64,000 nucleotides of DNA, taken from contig NC_010529.1 of NCBI RefSeq assembly GCF_000069785.1, positions 447,059-511,058 of the forward strand. The letters run 5' to 3'. Under the pieces are notes generated by a model. That model was not told the origin of the DNA and did not search any database. It worked only from the letters and a program-made list of their open reading frames with translations. Below, piece after piece: positions 57,021-64,000 of the stretch (positions within the stretch are counted from its first letter, which is position 1; each line of letters begins with the position of its first letter). Origin of the DNA: Cupriavidus taiwanensis LMG 19424. Lineage in GTDB: Bacteria > Pseudomonadota > Gammaproteobacteria > Burkholderiales > Burkholderiaceae. The position numbers and the translations under genes were made by a program.

Positions 57021-57115
57021 TACTGGTAGTAGCTGGGGCCGCGCAGGTGTGCGTGGTCGGGACTGACCCACTCGGCAGGAGGGGCCGTGGTCAGCCTATC
57101 GCGACCGGTTTCGAG
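57021..57115 (-). pseudogene. istA: IstA C-terminal scrap (IS21-e)
   Basis: The reverse strand gives ETGRDRLTTAPPAEWVSPDH then AHLRGPSYYQ and a stop, the standard IS21 transposase C-terminus. Confidence 0.8.
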
Positions 57116-57257
57116 CACGTTCTTGTCATGACCCCAGGAAGCCGCGAAAAATCAAAAATGCAATTAACTACCAGACAGCTACCCACAACAGCATTGTCAG
57201 CTTCCAAGGCGAAGGCAACACCGAAGCGGTGCTCCTATTGCGCGTGGACGGCGATGG

Positions 57258-57283
57258 TAAAATTTCATTTTCGTGAAATTTTA
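57258..57283. promoter_or_regulatory. Palindromic operator candidate upstream of the HipB-like gene
   Basis: TAAAATTTCA - TTTTCG - TGAAATTTTA, perfect 10-bp arms, AT-rich, about 110 bases before the antitoxin-like gene. Antitoxins of this type autoregulate by binding such palindromes; the pairing here is inferred from position. Confidence 0.5.
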
Positions 57284-57394
57284 TTTCGCCCTATGCCGAG
57301 GCCTCTTCCTGATCCAACGCCACCATCACGCGCGACCATCCGCAGCATTGACTAACTTGGTGACCGGATACGGGCAACGCGGGCAGGGGAAGGT

Positions 57395-57628
57395 ATGCCC
57401 ATTGACCAGGCCGCCACTCATTGTGGCGTTTCCGTTGGCATGCTGTCCAAGCTGGAGAACGGCAAGGGCGTCAATCTGGCGCACGCGCTGCGCGTGATGG
57501 ACGGACTGGGTTTGACGATGCTCGTCGTGCCGAGGGCGCATGCGGCGTTGCTCGAACAGGCAGCGGCTCATGCGGCCAAGATGGACAAAAATGCAGCCAG
57601 GGAGCGGAAAGCCGGGGTTGAAGAGTAG
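57395..57628 (+). CDS. HipB-like XRE-family antitoxin, orphan
   Basis: 77 residues. The helix-turn-helix (QAATHCGVSVGMLSKLENGK, residues 5-24) and LAHALRVMDGLGLTMLVVPR are typical of HipB-type antitoxins. Conserved residues continue upstream of the ATG in the same frame (GDRIRATRAGEG), back to a stop at about 57354, so the original start may be lost. No hipA toxin gene follows; the downstream DNA belongs to other remnants. The tail is Ala/Lys-rich. Confidence 0.6.
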   Translation: MPIDQAATHCGVSVGMLSKLENGKGVNLAHALRVMDGLGLTMLVVPRAHAALLEQAAAHAAKMDKNAARERKAGVEE

Positions 57629-57659
57629 ACAACAGCATGTGGCAGGCAACGCGCGGCTT

Positions 57660-57900
57660 GCTAAACACCCAGCCGGCGGTGGGCGAGCTCTTCCACGATC
57701 GATGCCTGGAGCCTGTCGCGAGATACCTTGAGCGGATCGCGCTCTGGGGTGGATGCCATCCAGCGCTCGAAGTCGACGAATGCGGCTGGACTGATCGTCG
57801 TCATCCGCGCCATTCTTCCGGTCACGGAAACGATGGGCGCAGAGAATGGAGGCGACCCCAACAGGACATTTGGGCGTCGCACCTGGATTGCCCAGAGGTC
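57660..57900 (-). pseudogene. GSU2403-type nucleotidyltransferase fold protein, C-terminal remnant
   Basis: The reverse strand reads VTGRMARMTTISPAAFVDFE then RWMASTPERDPLKVSRDRLQ and ASIVEELAHRRLG. This resembles the end of the nucleotidyltransferases found in some phage-defence or toxin-antitoxin pairs (motif ...TISP..F...K....R.RDPLK..RD..QA..V..L). The catalytic N-terminus is absent. Confidence 0.45.
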
Positions 57901-58038
57901 ATCTTCATAATCTCGCAGAGCATGCCGCCGCGAACTTCTGTGGCCTTGCGGCGCGCGGATTACCACGCTTCGAACATCGTCTTCGCGTCAAGTTACTGGC
58001 GCAGCGCATTTTTATCCAACTCGATCCGACGATCCAAG

Positions 58039-58084
58039 GGGTTTCAGTATAAAAGTGCAATATGCAAATTTCATACTGAAACCC
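58039..58084. repeat. 12-bp inverted repeat
   Basis: GGGTTTCAGTAT and ATACTGAAACCC around a 22-base AT-rich loop. Possibly an element end or operator. The surrounding 57901-58199 has no gene. Confidence 0.35.
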
Positions 58085-58199
58085 ATGCATCATGCAGGCC
58101 TTGAGCATCCACCGCAGGGGGCAACTGAGTCGCGCGATGGTGTCATTGCGGATGAGACATTGCAGCCACGCTGCAGGCAGGTTCCTGCTGCAACCTTCA

Positions 58200-58322
58200 T
58201 TGAACCCGCGTGGCGGTGCACGCCTTCGGGCTGGTTGATATCCCGGCGCATCCTCTTCGCTGTGCAGGGAGCCGTTCGTCGTGGAGATCGACGAATGCCC
58301 AAAGTTATCCCGCACGTAACGC
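58200..58322 (-). pseudogene. Tyrosine integrase C-terminal remnant with Tyr-to-Ser change
   Basis: The reverse strand reads RDNFGHSSISTTNGSLHSEE then DAPGYQPARRRA, aligned with RDNFGHASISTTSGYLHSED in the intact integrase at 60152. The nucleophile Tyr is Ser. It lies immediately downstream of the Fic gene. Confidence 0.8.
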
Positions 58323-58324
58323 AG

Positions 58325-59887
58325 TCATCTTGAGGATCCGCTATCGAAAGTCTTGAAAGCAGTCTTCAGACTATCAACCAGATCTGCCACGATCTGGTCA
58401 TTCTCGAGAATGGGGAACTCCTTTCGGAGCTTGTTGGAGACTGCACCCTGATTGTCCCTGATCGAGCGGATGATCCGATCGATATCGGCATCAGGACCGT
58501 CGATGATGTCCTTCACCATCCGCCGAGCGGTTGTCCACTCCTGCAGAATCCCCGCCTCTGTCCTCATCTCCTGCCGGATGGTTTTGTCGATGATGTCGGC
58601 CATATATTCGACCTGCACAGTTAGGTCGGGGTAACGCCATGCCGGTAGTGCAGCGTCATATCCGGCAAACTCAAAGTTCGATTGAATGCCATCCGGATAC
58701 AACGTGCGGGAGGGCGCAAATTCGCAAAGGTTGCCGTACCTGCGCATTAATGGTTTCGAGAAGCATTCAAGGATATGGTCGTAGCGTGCGATGTTCTGCG
58801 GTTTCTCCGTGATGACAGCCGAGATCGGCAGGATGAAGGGTCGCGGCACGGCACCATCTCGTCGCAGGACGTCGTTAATGATGAACCGGTGGATACGGCC
58901 ATTTCCGTCGGCCAGCGGGTGGATGAAAACGAATGCGAACGCGGCCGCGCCGGCCCGAATTACCGAGGATTGCCCGGCGGTGCGCTCCAGAAAGACCTCA
59001 AGTCCGTGCAGCAGGTCCCGCAGCCTATCCCAATGCGGAGCGACATAGTGGACGATCTGTTCAAACCGATGCGTTTCGCCAACGAACACCGGCGAGGCCC
59101 GCAGCCCGAAACGGGAAATAGTGCTGCGCTCGCTAACGATTTCTCGCTGCAGCTCGGCTAGCGTATCCGGGGACAGTAGCGCGGGGTATTCACCGATCCG
59201 CCGTTCCATGACTGCCGCAAATCGGCGAATTCGGTCCAGTTGGTCCTGCTCGTGCTCGATCGCAAACGACGACTTGGATTCCTTGATCGTCAGCCAGACG
59301 GCGCTGCGCATCAGGACATTGTCCCCGAACTCGGCATTCAGCTCGTCGAGCCGGGCGGCGCAGTCGTAGTCCTGTGCCGCCTTGACTTCGGGTGTCCGTC
59401 GAATCAGGGGGCAGAAATCTCGATTGCCGGGAAGGTTGTCGCGCACGCGCCAACGTTGATTTCGAGTGGGTATCGTCGCGGCAAAGTAAGCCTCAGAGTC
59501 AATCGCGTCGACGTAGTTGCCCCCGGTCACGGCCCCGACGCCGGCGATCTGGCGGCCGGTTAGCCATTCATACAGAAATCCAACTCGTCTGGCATACTGG
59601 CCGGTGCGCTCGCTGTTCAGCCAGGCAGCCAACTCTCCCTGGGGAAGTACATCAAAGAGCCGTGCCAGGAACTCGAGATGGACTCCTTCCTGTCGGATCG
59701 CATAAGTCAGGTGGGCCTGCAGCGTTGGCTCCTGGCGAGAACCGGCGGGATAGATCTCCAGCGTCTTACCCTCGGTGACCACGGAACGCCGAGCGGCGCC
59801 AATCTCGCTGGTAATCTGAAATTCCTGTACCGGGGTTATCTGATAGTGCTCTGCGAGCCACTTGTACCCTATCCATTCCGTGCTCAA
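58325..59887 (-). CDS. fic: Fic-domain protein (predicted AMP-transferase)
   Basis: 520 residues. The Fic motif HPLADGNGRIHRF matches HPFx(D/N)GNGRxxR with its catalytic His; such enzymes usually transfer AMP from ATP to a target hydroxyl. SSFAIEHE, about 135 residues before it, resembles the (S/T)xxxE(G/N) inhibitory helix of class II Fic proteins, with His in place of Gly/Asn. The C-terminal third is helical and probably binds the target. The start is TTG, supported by GGAG at 6 bp; no ATG fits. Frame intact. It may be a plasmid-borne toxin-like regulator with built-in inhibition; no separate antitoxin lies next to it. Confidence 0.88.
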   Translation of the reverse strand: MSTEWIGYKWLAEHYQITPVQEFQITSEIGAARRSVVTEGKTLEIYPAGSRQEPTLQAHLTYAIRQEGVHLEFLARLFDVLPQGELAAWLNSERTGQYARRVGFLYEWLTGRQIAGVGAVTGGNYVDAIDSEAYFAATIPTRNQRWRVRDNLPGNRDFCPLIRRTPEVKAAQDYDCAARLDELNAEFGDNVLMRSAVWLTIKESKSSFAIEHEQDQLDRIRRFAAVMERRIGEYPALLSPDTLAELQREIVSERSTISRFGLRASPVFVGETHRFEQIVHYVAPHWDRLRDLLHGLEVFLERTAGQSSVIRAGAAAFAFVFIHPLADGNGRIHRFIINDVLRRDGAVPRPFILPISAVITEKPQNIARYDHILECFSKPLMRRYGNLCEFAPSRTLYPDGIQSNFEFAGYDAALPAWRYPDLTVQVEYMADIIDKTIRQEMRTEAGILQEWTTARRMVKDIIDGPDADIDRIIRSIRDNQGAVSNKLRKEFPILENDQIVADLVDSLKTAFKTFDSGSSR

Positions 59888-59897
59888 CGTGAACTCC

Positions 59898-59959
59898 GTC
59901 GTTTAATTTGGCCTGCGGATGTTTAAAAATTCCGCTATTTCTTGATTATCGTTTAAACG
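59898..59959. promoter_or_regulatory. GTTTAA-type inverted repeats upstream of fic
   Basis: GTCGTTTAA (59898-59906), GTTTAA (59921-59926) and the palindrome CGTTTAAACG (59950-59959) cluster directly upstream of the fic start. A likely operator/promoter zone. The 59960-60151 interval has an ACGCATGC...GCGCATGCGG-type inverted pair but no gene. Confidence 0.4.
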
Positions 59960-60151
59960 ACACTTCGTTGTTGACGTCGAACGCTTTTGGAAACGCATGC
60001 TTGGCGGAAGCAAGCGCTTTCGCTTGAGCAAGCGGCGGCGCATGCGGTCAAGATTCTGGTGTGAAAAGGGCAGGCCGCGATCGGGTCGGGTGTCAATCTC
60101 AGTTGCCCGCACGATCGACGCAAAGAGCCATTCGCCGGGCGGGGGGGCGCC

Positions 60152-61402
60152 TTAGGTCTTGCTGGTCCAGCCGATGCGATGCCGCACTTGCGTGGCCTCG
60201 TGCCGCGCATCGTCCTCGCTGTGCAGGTAGCCGCTGGTCGTCGAGATCGACGCATGCCCGAAGTTGTCCCGCACGTAACGCAGATCCACCTGCCGGTCGG
60301 TCATGTGGGAGCCGGCGGTGTGGCGCAGCCAGTGCGCCGAGGCGCTGGCCAGGACATCGGCCTGCGCCGCCCATTCGGGTCCGCGCGCGCGCAGGCTCGC
60401 TGCCGCCAGGCCGAACACTTCCTTCAGGATCAGGTGCAGCGCGCTGCGTGACAGGCCTCGTTCACGGTTCTCCTGACCGATGACCGGCAGCAGCAAGGGG
60501 CGGGTCTCCCCAGGCTGCGGCGTCGGCGCCAGTCCGTGGGCGCGGCGGTAGCGCGCCAGTTCAGCAATCAGCTCGTCGGTGGCCGGCACCAGCCGGGTCT
60601 TGTTGCCCTTGCCGGTCACTTCCAGCCACCAGCGCTCGATGCCCTGGGTGTCGCGCCGGCAGAAGAACGCCCCCATTGTCGTGCCGGTGACCTCCGCCGC
60701 GCGCAAACCCCCCAGGTAGAGCACGGTCAGCAGCCAGCGACAGCGCGCCGCATGCAGGCGTTCGCGCTCGGTGGCGGTGTCGGCGGTCCCCGGCATCGCC
60801 TCGATGGTGGCCTTGACCACGTCCCACAGTTCGTGACTGAGGTAGCGCTTGATGCGCGGGCGGGTCGGCGCGCGCCGCCGGCGCGCGAGCGCCAGCGGAT
60901 TGCCGGCGAGGTAGCTGGCCTCGGTCAGCCAGGCGAACAGCGCGTTCAGGATCACCAGTGCCTGACGAATGCTGCGGGGCGCCAGCGGTCCGGCAAACGG
61001 CCGCCAGTCCGGATGACTGCGCGCGAGTTTTTTGCTGCCGGCCAGCACCCAGCGCGCGGCCGGTTGCGGGTCGGCGAGGAAGCGCTCATACGCGAGCAGG
61101 TCCTCGTGCGTCAGCGACGACAGTGGCTTGCCCAATTGCAGTACCGACCACAGGATCAAGCGCTCGACCTCGCGCCGGTAGGCGGTCAGCGTCGCCGCGC
61201 TGTCGGCATAGCGCGCGAGCCAGGCGGTGACGGCGGCGAGATCGTCGCCCGCGGCAATGCCGGTGGCGCGGTCCGGGGCGCGGTTGCTGCCGGCAGCGCC
61301 AGACAGTGCCGGAGGCAGGCGCAGGCGTTCCAGCGGGATGGGAAGCGCGGTGGGGAGCGGGGCGGCCGGGCCGTCCGAAGGTGGGAGCGGAAGCAATTCC
61401 AT
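60152..61402 (-). CDS. Tyrosine-type site-specific integrase, intact
   Basis: 416 residues from MELLPLPPSDGPAAPLPTAL. Core-binding domain around DDLAAVTAWLARYADSAATL. The catalytic residues are all present: YLGGLRAAEVTG (Arg), SAHWLRHTAGSHMTD (HxxR), FGHASISTTSGYLHSEDDAR (His, Tyr). It belongs to the integrase type associated with KfrA-encoding plasmids, where it may resolve multimers or mediate integration. Decayed relatives lie at 48145-48451 and 58200-58322. Confidence 0.9.
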   Translation of the reverse strand: MELLPLPPSDGPAAPLPTALPIPLERLRLPPALSGAAGSNRAPDRATGIAAGDDLAAVTAWLARYADSAATLTAYRREVERLILWSVLQLGKPLSSLTHEDLLAYERFLADPQPAARWVLAGSKKLARSHPDWRPFAGPLAPRSIRQALVILNALFAWLTEASYLAGNPLALARRRRAPTRPRIKRYLSHELWDVVKATIEAMPGTADTATERERLHAARCRWLLTVLYLGGLRAAEVTGTTMGAFFCRRDTQGIERWWLEVTGKGNKTRLVPATDELIAELARYRRAHGLAPTPQPGETRPLLLPVIGQENRERGLSRSALHLILKEVFGLAAASLRARGPEWAAQADVLASASAHWLRHTAGSHMTDRQVDLRYVRDNFGHASISTTSGYLHSEDDARHEATQVRHRIGWTSKT

Positions 61403-61502
61403 GAGTAGGCGCCGAATTTTCAAGAATCGGCGGAGCTGGGGGAGCGGTCAAATCGGGCCGCCCTCGGCTGCTATGCTGCCACTGCCGAAGTTTCTGTGGA
61501 CC

Positions 61503-61880
61503 CTAAACCCGGATGACGAGGTCGGAATACTTCCAGACGTGTTCGTCTGCCGAGAGCAGTCGCAATGGTTCGGTGATCGCCTGAGCGACCAGCAGCCGAT
61601 CAAACGGATCGCGATGGTGGTTTGGCAGATGACGCACTGCGGCTGCATGCGTGTTCGTCACCGGAAGTTCGCGAAAGCCTGCGGCGGGTATTTCAGCGAT
61701 GAGTTCGTCGACATCGACTTCGATCTTGTCGAGGCCCGCCTTGATGGAGATTTCCCAGAGGCTGGCCGCACTGATGAAGACCTCCTCGGCCTCCAGGATC
61801 ATTCGCTGCGCGCTCTGGCTCAACTTCGGGTCATTCGTCACCGCCCAGAGGAACACATGGGTATCGAGCAGGATGCGCAT
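61503..61880 (-). CDS. PIN-domain toxin (VapC-like ribonuclease)
   Basis: 125 residues. The acidic PIN residues are visible in MRILLDTHVFLWAVTND (Asp6), AASLWEISIK (Glu) and HHRDPFDRLLVAQAI (Asp pair). Predicted Mg-dependent endo-RNase, neutralised by the Phd-type protein encoded just upstream; the genes overlap by one base. It stabilises the replicon by post-segregational killing. Confidence 0.92.
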   Translation of the reverse strand: MRILLDTHVFLWAVTNDPKLSQSAQRMILEAEEVFISAASLWEISIKAGLDKIEVDVDELIAEIPAAGFRELPVTNTHAAAVRHLPNHHRDPFDRLLVAQAITEPLRLLSADEHVWKYSDLVIRV

Positions 61881-62116
61881 TACCGTCCTTCGAAGGCGGC
61901 CAGCAAGTCATCGGGGAGCGGCGCGTCGAAGTCATCCGCCGTGCGGATCTTGCCCAGCAGCCCGCCGAGGCGCCGTGGGGGCTTTGGCTTGGCGAACGGC
62001 ACGATCCGGACCACCGGCTTGCCCGCCTTCGCAATCACGACCTCGTCGCCTGCCGCCACCTCTTCGATGAGCCGCGAAAGGTGGGTTTTGGCCTCATGAA
62101 TGTTCACGGTCTGCAT
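61880..62116 (-). CDS. Phd/YefM-type antitoxin
   Basis: 78 residues from MQTVNIHEAKTHLSRLIEEV, the standard Phd start, with KAGKPVVRIVPF in the DNA-binding half and a C-terminal toxin-binding tail ending DDLLAAFEGR. AGGAG lies 6 bases before the ATG. Expected to repress its own promoter alone and with the toxin. Confidence 0.92.
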   Translation of the reverse strand: MQTVNIHEAKTHLSRLIEEVAAGDEVVIAKAGKPVVRIVPFAKPKPPRRLGGLLGKIRTADDFDAPLPDDLLAAFEGR

Positions 62117-62203
62117 AGTGTTCTCCTGCAAGAGAAACTTAGTCTAGCTTAGTCTGTTCAGATCCGCAAGGTTACGTAGATGCCAGATCCTCCGCGCATT
62201 CGC

Positions 62204-62227
62204 TAGACATAAGCGGATTTATGTCTA
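62204..62227. promoter_or_regulatory. Palindromic operator candidate between phd and kfrA
   Basis: TAGACATAA - GCGGAT - TTATGTCTA, perfect 9-bp arms, in the divergent intergenic region. KfrA proteins repress their own promoter by binding an inverted repeat, so this is a good candidate; the Phd protein is the other candidate ligand. Confidence 0.55.
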
Positions 62228-62301
62228 AACTTTGTCGATTGAAATTACATCTATAACGTATTACGTAGTAATATATATAAATTCAACGACGCTTTTTGCC
62301 G

Positions 62302-63369
62302 ATGGCCGCCGCCGACCTCGATCTGACCGACACCGCCTTGCAGGCTGACCTGACCGAACTACGCAGCCGTTTTCCCGAAACCCGCGCGCTGTACCGCGAG
62401 GTCTGCGGCCTGCTGTTCTTCCGTTACGGTGTCACGCCCACCGCCAACAAGCTCTACAGCTTGGTCCGCAAGGGCAGCATGGGCACGCCCGCCGAGGTGC
62501 TGCAGGCGTTCTGGCAGGAACTGCGCGGGCGCACGCGCGTGACCATCGACCATCCGGACCTGCCGGACCCCCTCAAGCAGATCGCCGCCGAGGCGGTGCA
62601 GACCATCTGGCAGTCGGCCAACGAGGCCGCCACGGCGGAACTCGCCACGCTGCGTGCCGAAGCGCGTGACGCAGCGAATGCCGCGGAATCGGAACGCGAT
62701 GCCGCGCGCGCCGAGACCGCGGTCGCGCGCGAAGACGCGCTGGCGCTCTCGGCGCAGCTGGGCGAGGCGCGCCAGGCGCACGACGCCGTGCAGGCCGAAC
62801 TGGCGGCCGAGCGCCAGGCGCACGCCGCGACGCGGGCGCGTTGGGAAGCGGGGCGGGGGGAACTGGAGGCGGCGGGGCGCCAGCTGGCGGAACTGCGCAC
62901 CCAATTCTCGACGGAGCTGGAGCGGGCGCGCGAGGCGGTGACGCTCGCGCAGGAACGCGCCGAAGCCAGCGAGCGGCGCAGCTTGCGCGAACTGGACCAG
63001 GAGCGCACCGCGCGCCAGAAGAGCGAGCGCACGGCCGAAGACCTGCGCGGCGAACTGGCGGTGGCACGCAGCGAGGCGCGCGATGCGGCGGTGGCGCAGG
63101 CGGAGGGCCGCACGAAGCTGGAAGCACAGGCCGCGGCGCTGGCCGAGCGGCTCGCGGCCACCGAGCAGGCGCAGCGCCGGGCGGAGCGGGCCGAAGCGGA
63201 AGCCGCGCTCGCGCGCCAGTTGCTGGCCACCTTGCGCGTCGCGCCGCGCGAACGCGAAGGGGGCCGGCGGCGCAAGGCAGCCAGTTCGGCGGCGACCGTG
63301 CCGGAAGAACAAGGCGACGGTCAGGAGGGTCGGCCGGAATTCGCGAAATTTTCGCCAAATATGGCTTAA
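62302..63369 (+). CDS. kfrA: KfrA-type plasmid DNA-binding coiled-coil protein
   Basis: 355 residues. The N-terminal KfrA_N DNA-binding domain (residues 1-110) includes ETRALYREVCGLLFFRYGVT then PTANKLYSLVRKGSMGTPAE. A long Ala/Glu/Arg-rich coiled coil fills residues 110-330. KfrA is an autorepressor and filament-forming protein that aids plasmid partition. The ATG giving MAAADLDLTD is preferred over a TTG two codons earlier. It supports the view that the window is part of a plasmid or chromid. Confidence 0.88.
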   Translation: MAAADLDLTDTALQADLTELRSRFPETRALYREVCGLLFFRYGVTPTANKLYSLVRKGSMGTPAEVLQAFWQELRGRTRVTIDHPDLPDPLKQIAAEAVQTIWQSANEAATAELATLRAEARDAANAAESERDAARAETAVAREDALALSAQLGEARQAHDAVQAELAAERQAHAATRARWEAGRGELEAAGRQLAELRTQFSTELERAREAVTLAQERAEASERRSLRELDQERTARQKSERTAEDLRGELAVARSEARDAAVAQAEGRTKLEAQAAALAERLAATEQAQRRAERAEAEAALARQLLATLRVAPREREGGRRRKAASSAATVPEEQGDGQEGRPEFAKFSPNMA

Positions 63370-63425
63370 CACATTGATCTAAAAGAGGAATTCGGTTCCA
63401 TGCGCGCTCCTCGAACGCTGCATCG

Positions 63426-63653
63426 CTAAATCAAGCGCCACGGGAACCGCATGCTGATCGTCTCAAATCGGTCCGTCTCGACCGATATAGGGATGTCGCC
63501 AACCGTGGCTTGAATGACCGCTGGTCGCTCATCGCCGGACACCCAGCGAACTGAGGCCGATGCCCGTAAATCGGAGGCCATTGCGGACATGACTGATCCA
63601 GTCGACCGCTCTAACTTCAGAAAAAAGGACTCTGTGATGGCTTTCGCCGACAC
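63426..63653 (-). CDS. Uncertain small ORF
   Basis: 75 codons: AITESFFLKLERSTGSVMSA then RASASVRWVSGDERPAVIQA and VETDRFETISMRFPWRLI. The second half looks protein-like (beta-strand pattern), but no family was recognised and no strong ribosome-binding site is seen. It could be the tail of a lost gene. Confidence 0.3.
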   Translation of the reverse strand: MSAKAITESFFLKLERSTGSVMSAMASDLRASASVRWVSGDERPAVIQATVGDIPISVETDRFETISMRFPWRLI

Positions 63654-63671
63654 AGGGCTTACCGCAGCAAA

Positions 63672-64000
63672 TCACTCAGTGGTGCTGGGGCTCCAGAAAG
63701 CCTGGCTGACAGCACTGGACGCTGCCAGTCTCGCAACAACGTGATCGAGCTTCTCCCCGTCGACTGAGGTCGCCATCAGCACGGCTTCGATCTCCACGTC
63801 GTCGGTACCAAAGGCGTGAACCACCAAGTCGCGGGTGGGATGATTGCTGTCCTCCAGGGCCTCATCCAACAAGCGCATTGCCTCTTTCTGGCGCTCCCGC
63901 GGAGCGATGACATAGACGGTATTAGTGACCTCCACGGCGGGCGTATCGATGGGCTGACGGTTGATACGGTCGACCACGGGGCGCAGCAGCGTATTTGCAG
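63672..64000 (-). CDS. MgtC/SapB-family protein, C-terminal part (runs off the window)
   Basis: The reading from the window edge is NTLLRPVVDRINRQPIDTPA, then VEVTNTVYVIAPRERQKEAM, NHPTRDLVVHAFGTDDVEIE and ASSAVSQAFWSPSTTE. It matches the C-terminal soluble domain of MgtC/SapB proteins, whose N-terminal membrane part would lie beyond 64000. Members affect magnesium homeostasis and survival in macrophages in some pathogens; here the role is unknown. Confidence 0.75.
   Translation of the reverse strand, partial: ANTLLRPVVDRINRQPIDTPAVEVTNTVYVIAPRERQKEAMRLLDEALEDSNHPTRDLVVHAFGTDDVEIEAVLMATSVDGEKLDHVVARLAASSAVSQAFWSPSTTE

Larger units (their letters stand above)
55965..57115 (-). mobile_element. 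IS21-family element (IS21-e), istA mostly deleted
   Basis: Terminus TGCGTATTCCGGTGAATGTG at the left, followed by a motif array, an intact istB and the last 32 codons of istA (57021-57115, ending LRGPSYYQ). The rest of istA and the right end are absent. Confidence 0.85.

Noticed and set aside
62359..63372. 337-codon minus-strand ORF opposite kfrA
   Set aside because: Arg/Leu-rich shadow produced by the repetitive coiled-coil coding sequence.

Overview
The window looks like part of a large accessory replicon, probably a plasmid or chromid, of a Burkholderiaceae bacterium. Cupriavidus, Paraburkholderia or Mycetohabitans would all fit; the genus cannot be settled from this sequence. The evidence is a GC-rich background, a phasin (implying polyhydroxyalkanoate storage), remnants of a membrane-bound [NiFe] hydrogenase that read like Cupriavidus necator HoxK/HoxG, and a KfrA-type plasmid protein beside a tyrosine integrase, a Phd/VapC pair and a Fic gene. 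No rRNA, tRNA or CRISPR array was found.

Most of the window is insertion sequence in successive states of decay. Intact or nearly intact elements: IS4/Tn5-type (1.5 kb, inverted copies at 11-1484 and 31889-33362), IS66 (6276-8711), IS5 (9497-10687 and 38004-39194), an IS5/IS1182-type element (22904-24230 and 50775-52101, plus fragments), IS3 (35425-36711), ISL3 (40954-42256, with a perfect 8-bp duplication), a four-gene IS21 (about 42425-45590), and a second IS4 (48504-49929). Broken pieces of IS5/IS402, IS30, IS21, IS110, IS256, IS3, IS66, IS903-type and an ExeA-like transposition ATPase lie between and inside them. A recombinase-in-trio (RIT) element sits inside an IS21 that itself sits inside a truncated duplicate of an Lrp/AsnC gene; another IS21 then cut the RIT.

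Genes that are not transposon cargo are few. They are an S9 prolyl oligopeptidase (2408-4534), hoxK/hoxG remnants (16189-17340), an Lrp/AsnC regulator (18314-18784), half of a chorismate-lyase-like protein (19096-19429), a damaged serine beta-lactamase-like hydrolase (21757-22900), a phasin (33659-34225), a cold-shock protein (37065-37268), an unrecognised small beta-rich protein (46651-46986) and a 51-residue secreted cysteine-rich peptide (47704-47859).

The most interesting block is 26202-31686. It is an apparently AT-richer operon encoding a sulfotransferase, an MFS exporter, an HxxxD-type condensation/acyltransferase, a GMC flavin oxidoreductase and the start of a class III aminotransferase. 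Stops and starts overlap or abut (GTGA, ATGA, TAA|ATG), which points to one translationally coupled pathway making and exporting a small molecule. The 3' end was destroyed by insertion sequences. Several single-base shifts, all needing one extra base to repair, affect the annotated frames: either genuine decay or systematic sequencing error.

The right end (57-64 kb) is plasmid backbone: an orphan HipB-like antitoxin, remnants of a nucleotidyltransferase and an integrase, Fic, an intact integrase, VapC/Phd, KfrA with a palindromic operator candidate, and the C-terminal part of an MgtC/SapB protein running off the window edge.
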